In this document: piece after piece, positions 46,947-56,131 of the stretch
Numbering within the stretch: the stretch's first letter is position 1
Layout of the letters: each line of letters starts with the position of its first letter
NCBI GenBank assembly: GCA_034664085.1
Contig: JAXDII010000099.1
Coordinates: 44,450-108,449 of the forward strand
Reading direction: 5' to 3'
Length of the DNA: 64,000 bases
Source of the DNA: JACVRW01 sp034664085
GTDB taxonomy: Bacteria; Actinomycetota; Thermoleophilia; Solirubrobacterales; Thermoleophilaceae
Translations under genes and position numbers: made by a program
The notes under the pieces: generated by a model
What the model was told of the DNA's origin: nothing
The model's database searches: none
Seen by the model: the letters and a program-made list of their open reading frames with translations, nothing else

Positions 46947-47078
46947 TTGACGGCCGCTGTGGCCGTCCCCAGGGTCGTGCGCGGCGGCCTCGTCGATGCG
47001 CAAGCGCGACCCGGGGATGCCGTGATCGAGTACACAGTCTCCGTGGCCCCTCCCCTGCGCCACCTCTGGGCGGTCTGA
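46947..47078 (+). pseudogene. Possible remnant of a family B C-terminal region
   Basis: The 209-base gap between family B copies 1 and 2 contains a 43-codon frame ending at TGA 47078: RVVRGGLVDAQARPGDAVIEYTVSVAPPLRHLWAV. Its VDAxARPGDAVIxx matches the same place in copy 1 (ARVDARAQPGDAVID) and copy 3 (IVDDSAAPGDPVVEY). The rest of the gene is missing on both sides. It is best read as a leftover of a deleted or recombined paralog. Short chance similarity remains possible. Confidence 0.45.
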
Positions 47079-47151
47079 TCCGGGTGAGTCCGGGGGGTGA
47101 TAGCCCGTAGCCTCCGAGAGCCCTTGGCGGGGGGCCGTCGCGCCGCTGGTC

Positions 47152-48978
47152 GTGCTGGTCGTCCTGGCCCTGCTGCTGCGCCTGCCCTGGATGGGCCAGA
47201 GCATCGCCCTCGACGAGGTCTTCACCTACCTGGAGATCGACGGGCAGCCGCTCGGCGACCTGCTCGGCGAGATGCGCGACAACGGCGAGAACACCCCGCC
47301 GCTGTATTACGTGCTGGCCTGGCTCACGTCGCAACTCGGCGACACGGCCCTCTGGATGCGGCTGCCCTCGCTGGTGCTCAGCCTGGCGACCGTGCCGCTC
47401 GTCTACGTGCTCGGTGCTCGCACGGTCGGCCGCGGCCCGGGCCTGGTCGCCGCCGCCCTCTGCGCACTCAGCCCGTTTGCGATCTTCTACGGCTCGGAGG
47501 GGCGCGCGTACGCCACTGCGATGTTCGTGTGCGCCCTGTCCACGCTCGTCCTCCTGCGCGCGCTCGAGGCGCGCTCGGCGGGCTGGTGGCTGGCGTACGG
47601 CCTCTGCACGGCCCTCGCGCTCTACAGCCACTTCATGGCGGCGTTCGTGCTCGCCGCCCAGGGCATCTGGGCGCTCGCCACCCACCGCGACCAGTGGCGC
47701 CCGCTGGTCGCCACCCAGGTCGTCGCGGGCGCGGCGCTGGTGCCCTGGCTGCTCACCGCGGAGGGGTCGAACATCGAGTCGGTCTTCGGCGGTCCGGTCG
47801 AGCTGCGCGCCGCGAAGCTCGAGGACTTCCTCGCGCTGTTCCCGGGCCAGCCCTACTCGCACGTGTACCGCCCGTCGCTCGAGCGCTTCCCCGGGCTGCT
47901 CGTGCTGGTGCTGGTGGGGGCCGGCCTGGCGCTGGCGCTGGCCGCCGTGCTGGCGGGCCGGCGCGGCGACCGCGGGCCCCCGGGCGACGCCCCGCCCCAC
48001 CCCGTGGCGCTCATCGGCGCCGTCGCGGCGGCGGCGCCGTTGGGCGTGGTCGCCTACTCGCTCGCCGCGCACGACCTATTGCTGTCGCGCTACCTCAGCC
48101 CGTCGTTCCCGGCGCTGGTGATCCTGGTGGGCTGGCTGCTGCTGCGCCCGCCGCCGCGTATGGCGGCGGCGGCGACCGGCCTGGCGCTGGCCGGCATGGC
48201 CGTGGCGGCGGTCAGGATGGGCGACGACGACCTCCAACGTCCGCCCCAGGACGAGATCGCCGCGCTGATCCGCGCGCAGACCGGCGCCAGGGACCCGGTG
48301 CTCGACCTGGCCGCGGACCCGATCATCGGCTTCTTCGGCGCACCGGTGCGCGCCTACCTTCGCGACGAGCGGCCCTTCCGCGCCTGGCAGGGCGACGAGT
48401 CATCGGACTGGTCGCGTGTCGAGCGGGGCGGCCGGGTGGCCGTCTTCACGCCGATCATCGAGGCGTTCCCGATCGGGAGTGCGCAGGCAGGCCCGGGCGG
48501 GTGCTTCCGGCGGCTGGCCTTCCGCCGCTACGACGGCATCGTCACGGCCGCGGTCGCCGTGTACGGCCTGGGCCCCGGCAGCCGGGCGTGCCTGACCGCG
48601 CCCCGTGCCGAGTTCGGGAGCGGCTTCTCGAGCCCCGAGATGGACGGCACGCGCTACTGGCGCTGGGCGGTCGCTCCGCGCGCGCGAGTCGAGCTACGCA
48701 ATCGCGACGACCGCGTGCGAACCGTGCCGCTGTCGGCGGCCCTGGCCCGTCCCGACGGGCGACCGGGCCGGATCCTGATCCGCGGGCCCGCGGGCCTGGT
48801 GCGGGCCGTCCGGGCCGGACCGGAGGAGCGGGCGGTCGACATCCCGCTGCGGCTGCAGCCGGGGCGCACGAGCCTGGTGCTCTCGACCGACGCGGCGCCG
48901 GTGCAGCTCGACCCCGACCCGAGGCGCCTCTACTTCGAGATCCTCGACCTATCGATCGGCGGGCGGCAGGTGCACTGA
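47152..48978 (+). CDS. Family B GT-C glycosyltransferase, copy 2, with C-terminal beta-rich domain and uncertain N-terminus
   Basis: Up to 608 residues. The GT-C core matches copy 1: LDEVFTYLEIDGQPLGDLLGEMRDNGENTPPLYYVLAWLTSQLGDTALWMRLPSLVLS. A C-terminal extension of about 130 residues is beta-rich (RVELRNRDDRVRTVPLSAALARPDGRPGRILIRG) and resembles a jelly-roll carbohydrate-binding module. The first possible start, GTG 47152, lies inside the first membrane helix: upstream codons WRGAVAPLVVL continue it but lack a start, and a TAG precedes them. A frameshift or a rare start upstream is likely. It follows the possible remnant at 46947-47078. Confidence 0.75.
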   Translation: MLVVLALLLRLPWMGQSIALDEVFTYLEIDGQPLGDLLGEMRDNGENTPPLYYVLAWLTSQLGDTALWMRLPSLVLSLATVPLVYVLGARTVGRGPGLVAAALCALSPFAIFYGSEGRAYATAMFVCALSTLVLLRALEARSAGWWLAYGLCTALALYSHFMAAFVLAAQGIWALATHRDQWRPLVATQVVAGAALVPWLLTAEGSNIESVFGGPVELRAAKLEDFLALFPGQPYSHVYRPSLERFPGLLVLVLVGAGLALALAAVLAGRRGDRGPPGDAPPHPVALIGAVAAAAPLGVVAYSLAAHDLLLSRYLSPSFPALVILVGWLLLRPPPRMAAAATGLALAGMAVAAVRMGDDDLQRPPQDEIAALIRAQTGARDPVLDLAADPIIGFFGAPVRAYLRDERPFRAWQGDESSDWSRVERGGRVAVFTPIIEAFPIGSAQAGPGGCFRRLAFRRYDGIVTAAVAVYGLGPGSRACLTAPRAEFGSGFSSPEMDGTRYWRWAVAPRARVELRNRDDRVRTVPLSAALARPDGRPGRILIRGPAGLVRAVRAGPEERAVDIPLRLQPGRTSLVLSTDAAPVQLDPDPRRLYFEILDLSIGGRQVH

Positions 48979-48984
48979 GCAGGC

Positions 48985-50742
48985 TCAGCCCGCCGGCAGC
49001 CCGCAGACGCGGGAGGGCGCGGCGGCTGTGATCGCGGCGTGCCACGGCCGCCGGGCGGCGTCGGGTGGAATCCGCAGCGCGGCCGAGTCGCCGGTCGGCA
49101 GCGTGAGCACGGCGGGCTTGGCCAGCTGCGCCCCGAACGAGGCGACGAACTTGAACTCGTCGATGCCGTTGCCGGGCGGGATCGACACGATGAAGATGCC
49201 CTCCCCAGGCGCGCGGTCCGCCCGGCCATAGCCGGCGCCGAAGCGCCTGAGGCGCACGGTGAGCGCCCCCCGGTCCCCCGCCCGCAGCGCCAGTCCGCCC
49301 GGCGGCAGGCGCAGCTCGACAGGGCCGCCGGCGCCGAGCTGAAGGCATCCGCCCGCGTGCCGAGCCGAGCCGCGCGTCACGGCGGGCGCCGGCCCGGGCT
49401 GCGCGGGCAGGGTTCCCGGCGCCAGATGCACCCCCAGCGCCGCGGCGAGCGCGATGTCCGCGGCCCGGCGGGCGGGCTCGGGCCGGTCCAGGATGCCGGC
49501 GGGCGTGTCGGCGGGCGAGCCCCAGGCGTCCACCGCGGGGAAGTAGGTCGCGGCGCTGACCCACGGCGCGAGCACGGGATCGGGCCGGAACTCCGCGGGG
49601 ACGCCGGCACGGGCGAGCTCCAATGCGCCGAGCTCCGCCGCCACGAAGTCGGTGAAGTTCCGCAGCCGGTCGGCCCCGCGGTGCAGGTCGCCGACGTTGC
49701 CGGCCACGATCAGCCCGGCCGCCACCGCCGCCACGGCCAGCACCGGGCGGCGCGGCCGCACGCCCCTGGCCAGCTCCACGGCGATCAGCAGCACGAACAC
49801 CACGCCCGGGTAGAGCTGGCGGCTGGGCGGCGGGATCTCGTCCGGGCGAAAGACGCCGAGCAGCGCCCAGAAGCTCAGCGCCCCGGCCAGCAGGGCGAGC
49901 AGCCGAACCCGTTCGGGGCCGCCGCGCGCCAGCCGCACCGCCACGCCGATCGCCAGGGCTGCCGCGAGCAGCTTGCCGGCCGTGACCCCGAGGCTGGTCG
50001 CCGCGCCCACGCTCGCCCCGGCCGCGTCGACGATGTACTCGGGCGTCGCCGAAAGGTTGCCGGAATCGAAGTCGGCCTCGCCGTAGGCGAGCGACCAGGC
50101 GCCGTACAGCACCGCCGGCACGGCGATCACCCGCAGCAGGCGCCGCCAGCGGTCGGGGCCGAGCAGCACCTCGACCGCCGCCGCGACGGCCACCGGCACG
50201 CCGAGGCTGGAGCTGGCCAGCGCGACCACGAGCAGCCCGCCCGCAACGAGGTCGCCGGCGCGGTCGCCCCGATCGAGCGCCAGCAGCATGCCGAGCAAGC
50301 ACGCGAGCGGGATCAGGAAGCCGATCTGGAACGGCCAGAGGATGTCCTGCCACGCGGGCCCGAGCGACAGCAGCACGACGGCGGGCACCAGGGCCAGGAC
50401 ATCGCCGATGCGCCGGCGCGCAACCAGGTAGAGGAGCGCCGCACAGGCCAGGTGCAGCGCGACGATCATCACCCGGAAGGGCCCGTAGTGCGCGAGGCCC
50501 ACCGTCTCGAAGAGCCCCTTGTAGAGGATCACCGGCAGCAGCGACAGGTGCTCGAGGTGGGGATCGAGGAAGACGTCGAGGCTGTGCCCCTGGCGTTCGG
50601 TGACGAAGCTCCAGTCGTCGAAGTAGAACGTCAGCCCGCGCGTCTCGTAGAGCAGATAGGCGCCGGTCGCGAGCAGCGCCAGCGCCAGGACCGCGGCCGG
50701 CCAGGCCGGCGGGCGCCGCACCCGATGCACGGTCGGAGCCAC
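48985..50742 (-). CDS. Family C polytopic membrane protein, copy 1 (GT-C-like)
   Basis: 585 residues: a signal-anchor-like helix, then TFYFDDWSFVTERQGHSLDVFLDPHLEHLSLLPVILYKGLFETVGLAHYGPFRVMIVALHLACAALLYLVARRRIG, about nine more membrane helices and a C-terminal extracytoplasmic domain of about 200 residues. DDW is the candidate GT-C catalytic site. Near the C-terminus lie CLQLGAGG and a terminal VCGLPAG, conserved as CLTYRPA and VCGLGG in copy 2 (59477-61246). Function is inferred only: an envelope glycosyltransferase. GTG 50742 has TAGGGT (50752-50757) 9 bases upstream. Its end faces family B copy 2 with 6 bases between. Confidence 0.75.
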   Translation of the reverse strand: MAPTVHRVRRPPAWPAAVLALALLATGAYLLYETRGLTFYFDDWSFVTERQGHSLDVFLDPHLEHLSLLPVILYKGLFETVGLAHYGPFRVMIVALHLACAALLYLVARRRIGDVLALVPAVVLLSLGPAWQDILWPFQIGFLIPLACLLGMLLALDRGDRAGDLVAGGLLVVALASSSLGVPVAVAAAVEVLLGPDRWRRLLRVIAVPAVLYGAWSLAYGEADFDSGNLSATPEYIVDAAGASVGAATSLGVTAGKLLAAALAIGVAVRLARGGPERVRLLALLAGALSFWALLGVFRPDEIPPPSRQLYPGVVFVLLIAVELARGVRPRRPVLAVAAVAAGLIVAGNVGDLHRGADRLRNFTDFVAAELGALELARAGVPAEFRPDPVLAPWVSAATYFPAVDAWGSPADTPAGILDRPEPARRAADIALAAALGVHLAPGTLPAQPGPAPAVTRGSARHAGGCLQLGAGGPVELRLPPGGLALRAGDRGALTVRLRRFGAGYGRADRAPGEGIFIVSIPPGNGIDEFKFVASFGAQLAKPAVLTLPTGDSAALRIPPDAARRPWHAAITAAAPSRVCGLPAG

Positions 50743-50776
50743 CGAGGGCCCACCCTAACCCGCCGCGCCGGCTAGG

Positions 50777-52246
50777 TCACCGGTTGCGCCGCTCGTAGAC
50801 GAGCACGCCGATCCGGACGAGTCCGGGCCAGTCGCGCTGCTCGGCCACCCTGAAGCGGCGCGCGACCCGCGGCGGAACCGCGCCGGCGCGCGCCCCCGGG
50901 CCCCACGGCAGCACGACGAAGAAGCGCTCCGCGCGCTCGATCCGCTCCCAGGCGCCCGGGTCGCTGTTCCCGTACATCTGGGTGAGCGGGTGGGGCTCCT
51001 CGAAGTTGATCGCCAGGTGGCGCGCGAAGATGCCCTGCACAGGTGCGAACAGGTACTCGACGACCGGGTCGCCGGGCGCCGCGGAGTCGTCGACGATCTG
51101 CGCCGCCTCCCTGAAGGCGGGGCGGTCGCGGCTCGCGTCGAGCGCACGCGCGGTCCCGACCGCCAGCGCACCGAGCGCGAGCAGCACGGCAAGCTCACGC
51201 AGCGGCGGGCGCGGGTAGGTGAGCAGCGCGCCGAGCAGGACGGCGATGGCGGGCAGCGAGGCGAACAGGTAGCGCGAGATGTAGATGTCCGGCCCCACCG
51301 CGCAGTAGATCAGCACCCCCACCGGGGTGGCGAACGCCAGCAGCACGATCAGCTGGAGCCCGGGGCCCGGCCGCGCCGCGCCGCTCCGGCGCGCTCGCAG
51401 CACCGTGCCGGCGAGGGCGAGGGCGAGCGCGACTCCCAGCACCAGCAGCGCCGTGCGGCCCGCCACCTCGCGCAGTGGGTACAGGTGGTGGCCCGCGAGC
51501 AGCGTGACGGTGTAGCGGCCGACCGACTCGAGCGAGAAGCCGAACAGGGCCTCGATGACCGGCAGCCCCGGCTTGTCCTGGCCGCCCTGGTCGGCCATGT
51601 ACGGCAGCCACGGCAGGAACGCCACCGCCACCGCCGCGTACGAGAGCAGCAGCTCGCGCGCGCGGTCGCGGTGGTGCCAGAGCGCCCACGCACCTTGGAC
51701 GCCCAGCACGAACACGGCCGTGTAGTGCGTGTAGAGGGCGGCGGCCGACGCGAGCGTGAACAGCGCGAACCAGCGCAGCCGCCCGGTGTCGAGCGCGATC
51801 AGCAGCGCCAGCGTGGAGAGCGCGGCGAAGAAGCCGAGCATCGTGTACGCCCGAGCCTCGTACGAGAACACGATCGCGAACGGGCTGAGGGCGATCAGCG
51901 CGGCGGCCACCAGCCCGGCGGTCCGGCCCACCGTCCGCCGGCCGAGCGCGTAGACCAGCGGCACGGTGGCCGTGCCGAGCACCAGCGAGGGCAGGCGCAG
52001 GAAGACCGTCGGGTCACCGACCCGCGCGAGCACCCACTCGACGAAGTAGAAGAGCGGAGGGTTGTCCTCGGTCAGCTGCATCGCGCCGACGACGTCGCCG
52101 AGCGAGGGGACGTCGGCCGCCACGAACGTGTGAAGCTCGTCGCCGTAGAGGCTCTCGCCGATGCCGGCGAGCCGCACCGCCAGGGCGATCAGCGTCAGGC
52201 CGGCCACCGCCGGCAGGTCGCGCCTCAGCCAGTCATCCCGCCGCAC
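50777..52246 (-). CDS. Family B GT-C glycosyltransferase, copy 3
   Basis: 489 residues with the family B core: YGDELHTFVAADVPSLGDVVGAMQLTEDNPPLFYFVEWVLARVGDPTVFLRLPSLVLGTATVPLVYALGRRTVGRTAGLVAAALIALSPFAIVFSYEARAYTML. The DE pair at the GT-C catalytic position is present. The C-terminus ends FRVAEQRDWPGLVRIGVLVYERRNR. GTG 52246 (VRRDDWLRRDLPAVAG) overlaps the end of family A copy 4 by 14 bases; the frame is open further but would overlap more. It is part of a minus-strand operon family B-A-B-C, starting at 55349. Confidence 0.8.
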   Translation of the reverse strand: MRRDDWLRRDLPAVAGLTLIALAVRLAGIGESLYGDELHTFVAADVPSLGDVVGAMQLTEDNPPLFYFVEWVLARVGDPTVFLRLPSLVLGTATVPLVYALGRRTVGRTAGLVAAALIALSPFAIVFSYEARAYTMLGFFAALSTLALLIALDTGRLRWFALFTLASAAALYTHYTAVFVLGVQGAWALWHHRDRARELLLSYAAVAVAFLPWLPYMADQGGQDKPGLPVIEALFGFSLESVGRYTVTLLAGHHLYPLREVAGRTALLVLGVALALALAGTVLRARRSGAARPGPGLQLIVLLAFATPVGVLIYCAVGPDIYISRYLFASLPAIAVLLGALLTYPRPPLRELAVLLALGALAVGTARALDASRDRPAFREAAQIVDDSAAPGDPVVEYLFAPVQGIFARHLAINFEEPHPLTQMYGNSDPGAWERIERAERFFVVLPWGPGARAGAVPPRVARRFRVAEQRDWPGLVRIGVLVYERRNR

Positions 52247-53840
52247 CCCGGCCGCCCTCCACCCGGTAGAGCGTCGCACAGCCGAAGCTTTCCGGCGACC
52301 CGAGCAGCCCATTCACCCGGCGCTCGAAGCTGCGGCCCTCGCCACAGCCGGCGAGCACGAAGCCGACCCCGCTCGACCGCACCAGCCTGCGCATCTGCTC
52401 CGGGCTCGACCGGCCGGCGAAGAAGTCGTCGACGGCACGCTGGCGCGCGTCGAAGTTGGGCGTCCACGAGAGCGTGCCGAGCCAGGTCTCGCGGCCGGTG
52501 CTGTGGGGGATCAGCTGGCCCAGGTCCACCGCGGCCAGCACCCCGCCCGGGCGCGGATCGCGCTCCAGCGCGTCGAGCGCCTCCCGCTCGCCGGGCTGGA
52601 GCCGGTAGGCCTGGTTGGTGAGCACTGCCGTGCGTGCCTTGCGGACTCGGTCGAACGTCCCGGGCAGCGTCAGCAGCGCGACCGCCGCCACCATGGTCGC
52701 CGCCGCCAGCCGCGGAGCTCCGATGCGCCGCACGTAGGGCGCGGCGCCGCGCACGGCAAGGATCGACAGCGGGATCGCCAGGCCGGTGAAGGCGTGGAAG
52801 GGAAAGAAGCCGACCGGCGCCAGGTACACCAGCAGGGCGGCGATCGGCCAGACGCGCACGATGCGCTCCTGGAGTCCGCGCACCGGACCGCGGTAGCCCA
52901 GCAGCGCCGGCACCAGCAGCGGTCCGAGCGAGATCGCGATCGTCCAGGCGGGCCAGCGCGGGAGGTCGTCGTTGCCCTCCTCGTAGATGGCCCAGGCCGG
53001 ATCGGCGCGGGTCAGGATCGAGAAGTAGAGCAGCGGCAGCGCGATGACCGCCAGCGGCAGCCACAGCGCCCGCACGGCGTCGTGCAGGGTCGCCTCGCCG
53101 GCCCGCACGTGCCAGAGCACAGCCAGGCCGATGATGGCCACCATCGTGGCGCCGTGCCAGGGGTGCAGCCAGGACACCAGCAGCGTCGCGGCGGCGGCCA
53201 GCAGCGACGTCCGGGGAGCGGCCGCGCCGCGCTCGCGCACCTCCGCCAGCGCCCGCTCGCACAGGAGGAAGGCGAGCGGCATCACCCCGAGCGCGATCGC
53301 GTTCATGAGGTAGCCCCACAGCTGCCCCGGCGCCCACAGCTGCTGGGCGATGAAGTCCAGCGTGCCCTCGGTCTCGCCGCCCCCCAGGAAGTCGTAGACG
53401 CGCTTCGCGGACTCGAGCGGGCCGAAGACCGCGACCACCGGCGGGATGAAGAAGAGCGCCAGCACCAGCGCCACGCGGCGCTCCCAGGTGCCCTCGATCA
53501 GGCGCCACACGTAGCGGCGCGCGCCCCAGAAGAAGACGACGATCCCGACCGGCTTCCAGACCAGGTAGGCGAGCGGCACCGACAACCCGAGCGCATAGAG
53601 GCCGCCCGAGAGCAGCATGCCCGGGTGGAGCAGGGTGTGCTCGTCCGGGCGCATGTCGAAGCCGTTGGCGATCAGGACGTGGTCGCCGCTCTGCCTGACC
53701 CAGTTGAAGTACTGCATCTGGTCGGCGATCACGAAGCCCTCCGCGCCCACCACGGTGCCGCCGTTGATCAGCAGGATCGCCAGGAACGAGCAGCCGAGGG
53801 CAGCGAACGCGGCCAGGACCGCGAGGTCGAAGCGGTCCAC
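52233..53840 (-). CDS. Family A polytopic membrane protein, copy 4 (GT-C-like)
   Basis: 535 residues and the most divergent member of family A. The marks are kept: ADQMQYFNWVRQSGDHVLIANGFDMRPDEHTLLHPGMLLSGGLYALGLSVPLAYLVWKPVGIVVFFWGARRYVWRLI, SWLHPWHGATMVAIIGLA, FPFHAFTGLAIPLSILAVRG, GRETWLGTLSWTPNFDAR, FVLAGC and FGCATLYRVEG. It also has an inserted loop rich in Gly and Glu (FLGGGETEGTLDF). Start GTG 53840. It sits between family B copies 3 and 4 on the same strand, which suggests A and B proteins act together. Confidence 0.75.
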   Translation of the reverse strand: MDRFDLAVLAAFAALGCSFLAILLINGGTVVGAEGFVIADQMQYFNWVRQSGDHVLIANGFDMRPDEHTLLHPGMLLSGGLYALGLSVPLAYLVWKPVGIVVFFWGARRYVWRLIEGTWERRVALVLALFFIPPVVAVFGPLESAKRVYDFLGGGETEGTLDFIAQQLWAPGQLWGYLMNAIALGVMPLAFLLCERALAEVRERGAAAPRTSLLAAAATLLVSWLHPWHGATMVAIIGLAVLWHVRAGEATLHDAVRALWLPLAVIALPLLYFSILTRADPAWAIYEEGNDDLPRWPAWTIAISLGPLLVPALLGYRGPVRGLQERIVRVWPIAALLVYLAPVGFFPFHAFTGLAIPLSILAVRGAAPYVRRIGAPRLAAATMVAAVALLTLPGTFDRVRKARTAVLTNQAYRLQPGEREALDALERDPRPGGVLAAVDLGQLIPHSTGRETWLGTLSWTPNFDARQRAVDDFFAGRSSPEQMRRLVRSSGVGFVLAGCGEGRSFERRVNGLLGSPESFGCATLYRVEGGRGAAG

Positions 53841-53846
53841 GCCGCC

Positions 53847-55349
53847 TCAGCCGCTCGCCGCCGGGCGAACGGACTCGTACACGAACACGGCCACCGGGAA
53901 GTTGGCGGCGTAGTAGCGGCTGTCGGCCAGCCTGAAGCGCCGCTGCAGCTCGGGCTCGAGCTTCGGCTGGCCGCGCAGCGAGCCGACCTGCAGCGAGACG
54001 ACGAACACCTGCCCGCTGCGTTCGCCCTGCCGCCACGCGGCCCGGTCGTCGATGCCGCCACGGAAGACGTCGTGGGGCTGCTCGAAGTAGGTGAGCAGCG
54101 TGCGGGTGAGCGGTCCCGAGCGCTGGATGAAGGAGACGTCGAGCACCGGGTCGCCCGGTCGCGCCCGCTGGTCGATCAGCTGAGCGATGTCGTCGTAGGG
54201 CGTGCGCCGGTGCTCGTCGCTGCCCGCCGCGACCACTCCGATCGCCATCGGTGCCAGGACGAGCGCCGCCGCCAGCGGCACGAGCCGCGGGCGCGCCGCG
54301 GCGGCAGCCGCGCCCAGCAGCAGCGCCGCGAACGGCAACGAGGCGCTCAGGTTGCGCGCCACCAGGATGTCGCGTCCGACCTGGCTGGCGAGCGACACGC
54401 CGAGCGGGGTCGCCACCGCCAGGCCGGCGATCAGCACGAGCCCGGGCTTGGGACGACCGGCGCGCAGCAGCGCCGATACGAGCCCGATGCAGGCGCCGAG
54501 CGCCAGCAGCGCGAGCGCGAGCCGCCCGGGCACGTCGCGCAGCGGCGCAAACGGGTAGCCGGCCACGAGCGTCACCGAGCTCTTGACCAGGTTCTCGAGC
54601 GTGAAGGGGCCGAGGAACTCGATGATCCCGACGTCGGCGGCCTGGTCGCGCTGCTCGAAGAAGAAGGGCAGGTAGGGCACGAAGCCGAGCACCACGGCGG
54701 CCCAGGCCAGCGCCGCCTGCTTCAGCCGGTCGCGGTGCGCCCACGCCACCCACGCGGCCTGCACGAGCAGAACGAACACGCCCGTGTAGTGCGAGTAGAC
54801 GACTCCCAGCGCGGCCAGGGCGTAGAGCGCCCAGCGTCGCCACCCGCGGCCCTCCAGCGCACACAGCAGCGCGAGCGTGGAGGCCACCGCGAAGAACGAC
54901 AGCGTCGCGTAGGCGCGCGCCTCCACGGAGTAGAAGACGGCGAACGGGCTGAGCGCCAGCACGGCCGCGCCCACCAGGCCCGCAAGGCGACCGACGCTGC
55001 GCGCTCCCAGCAGGTACACGAGCGGCACGGTGGCCGTGCCGAGCACCAGCGACGGCAGCCGCAGCGTCGTGGTGGGGTCGCCGAGCTTGGCCGACAGCCA
55101 CGACAGCACGAAGAACAGCGGCGGGCTGTTCTCGCCCGCGTCGCGCACCTCGTCGAGCACGTCGCCGAGCGACGCGCGGGTCACGATGTCGTACGTGAAG
55201 AACTCGTCGCCGGCCAGGCTCTCCTGCAGCCCCGGCAGGCGGAGCACGAGCGCCACCAGCGTCAGCACCCCGGCCATCGCCGGCCACACCGAAAGCCGCG
55301 ACCGCCGCCGACCCAGGCCCCTGCTGGCCTCTTCCGCAACCCCGGTCAT
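53847..55349 (-). CDS. Family B GT-C glycosyltransferase, copy 4
   Basis: 500 residues with the family core: AGDEFFTYDIVTRASLGDVLDEVRDAGENSPPLFFVLSWLSAKLGDPTTTLRLPSLVLGTATVPLVYLLGARSVGRLAGLVGAAVLALSPFAVFYSVEARAYATL. The DE pair is present. Late in the protein, LIDQRARPGDPVLDV corresponds to the region kept in the possible remnant at 46947-47078. ATG 55349 has TACGGT (55361-55366) 11 bases upstream. It heads the minus-strand operon that continues with family A copy 4, B copy 3 and C copy 1. Confidence 0.82.
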   Translation of the reverse strand: MTGVAEEASRGLGRRRSRLSVWPAMAGVLTLVALVLRLPGLQESLAGDEFFTYDIVTRASLGDVLDEVRDAGENSPPLFFVLSWLSAKLGDPTTTLRLPSLVLGTATVPLVYLLGARSVGRLAGLVGAAVLALSPFAVFYSVEARAYATLSFFAVASTLALLCALEGRGWRRWALYALAALGVVYSHYTGVFVLLVQAAWVAWAHRDRLKQAALAWAAVVLGFVPYLPFFFEQRDQAADVGIIEFLGPFTLENLVKSSVTLVAGYPFAPLRDVPGRLALALLALGACIGLVSALLRAGRPKPGLVLIAGLAVATPLGVSLASQVGRDILVARNLSASLPFAALLLGAAAAAARPRLVPLAAALVLAPMAIGVVAAGSDEHRRTPYDDIAQLIDQRARPGDPVLDVSFIQRSGPLTRTLLTYFEQPHDVFRGGIDDRAAWRQGERSGQVFVVSLQVGSLRGQPKLEPELQRRFRLADSRYYAANFPVAVFVYESVRPAASG

Positions 55350-55402
55350 AGGTCAGCCGTACCGTACAGCGGGTCGCCTGCCCTGTGAGATAGTGGGCCG
55401 TC

Positions 55403-56131
55403 GTGGACGAGGCGCTCTACCCGCACCTCTACGAGATCGAGGATCAGCACTGGTGGTTCCGCGGCCGGCGGGCCGTGATCTGGGCGCTGATCTCGCGCGC
55501 CGAGCTGCCCTCGTCGCCGCGGCTGCTCGACGCCGGCTGCGGCACCGGCCGCAACCTCCAGGAGTTCGGGGTGCTCGGCGATCCGCGCGGCGTGGACACC
55601 TCGGAGCAGGCGGTCGAGTTCTGCCACCAGCGCGGGCTCGAGGGGGTGCGCAAGGCGGGGCTCGAGGCGCTCCCGTACGACGACTCGAGCTTCGACCTGT
55701 TGATGGCCTGCGACGTGATCGAGCACGTCCCCGACGACGCCGGCGCGCTGCGTGAGCTGCGCCGCGTCGCCAAAGCAGGCGCCCGACTGCTCGTGACCGT
55801 GCCCGCATACATGTGGCTCTGGAGCTACCACGACGACCGCCATCACCACCAGCGCCGCTACACGCGCCGCAAGCTCACGGATCTGGCGCGGGCGGCCGGC
55901 TGGGCGCCCCTGCTGGCCACCTACTTCAACTCGGTCCTGCTGCCCCCGATCGCGGCCGTGCGCGGCGTCCAGCGCCGGCGGCCGGAGCCGGAGACGACCG
56001 ACTACGACCTGACGCCCGGGTGGCTCAACGAGGCGCTGACCCTCCCCATGCGCGCCGAGGCCGAACTGATCGAGCGGGGCGTCAGCCTCCCCGCGGGCGT
56101 CTCGATCGGCTTGGTCTGCAAGCCACTGTGA
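55403..56131 (+). CDS. Class I SAM-dependent methyltransferase
   Basis: A 242-residue methyltransferase. It opens LYPHLYEIEDQHWWFRGRRAVIWALI, a family feature of methyltransferases in polysaccharide operons. The SAM loop is LLDAGCGTGRNLQEFG, then LEALPYDDSSFDLLMACDVIEHVPDDAGALRELRRVAKAGARLLVTVPAYMWLWSYHDDRHHHQRRYTRRKL. The last is typical of methyltransferases adjacent to a dolichyl-phosphate-type GT2 gene, as here. GTG 55403 is preceded by GATAGT 8 bases upstream. It overlaps the next gene as GTGA. Confidence 0.88.
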   Translation: MDEALYPHLYEIEDQHWWFRGRRAVIWALISRAELPSSPRLLDAGCGTGRNLQEFGVLGDPRGVDTSEQAVEFCHQRGLEGVRKAGLEALPYDDSSFDLLMACDVIEHVPDDAGALRELRRVAKAGARLLVTVPAYMWLWSYHDDRHHHQRRYTRRKLTDLARAAGWAPLLATYFNSVLLPPIAAVRGVQRRRPEPETTDYDLTPGWLNEALTLPMRAEAELIERGVSLPAGVSIGLVCKPL

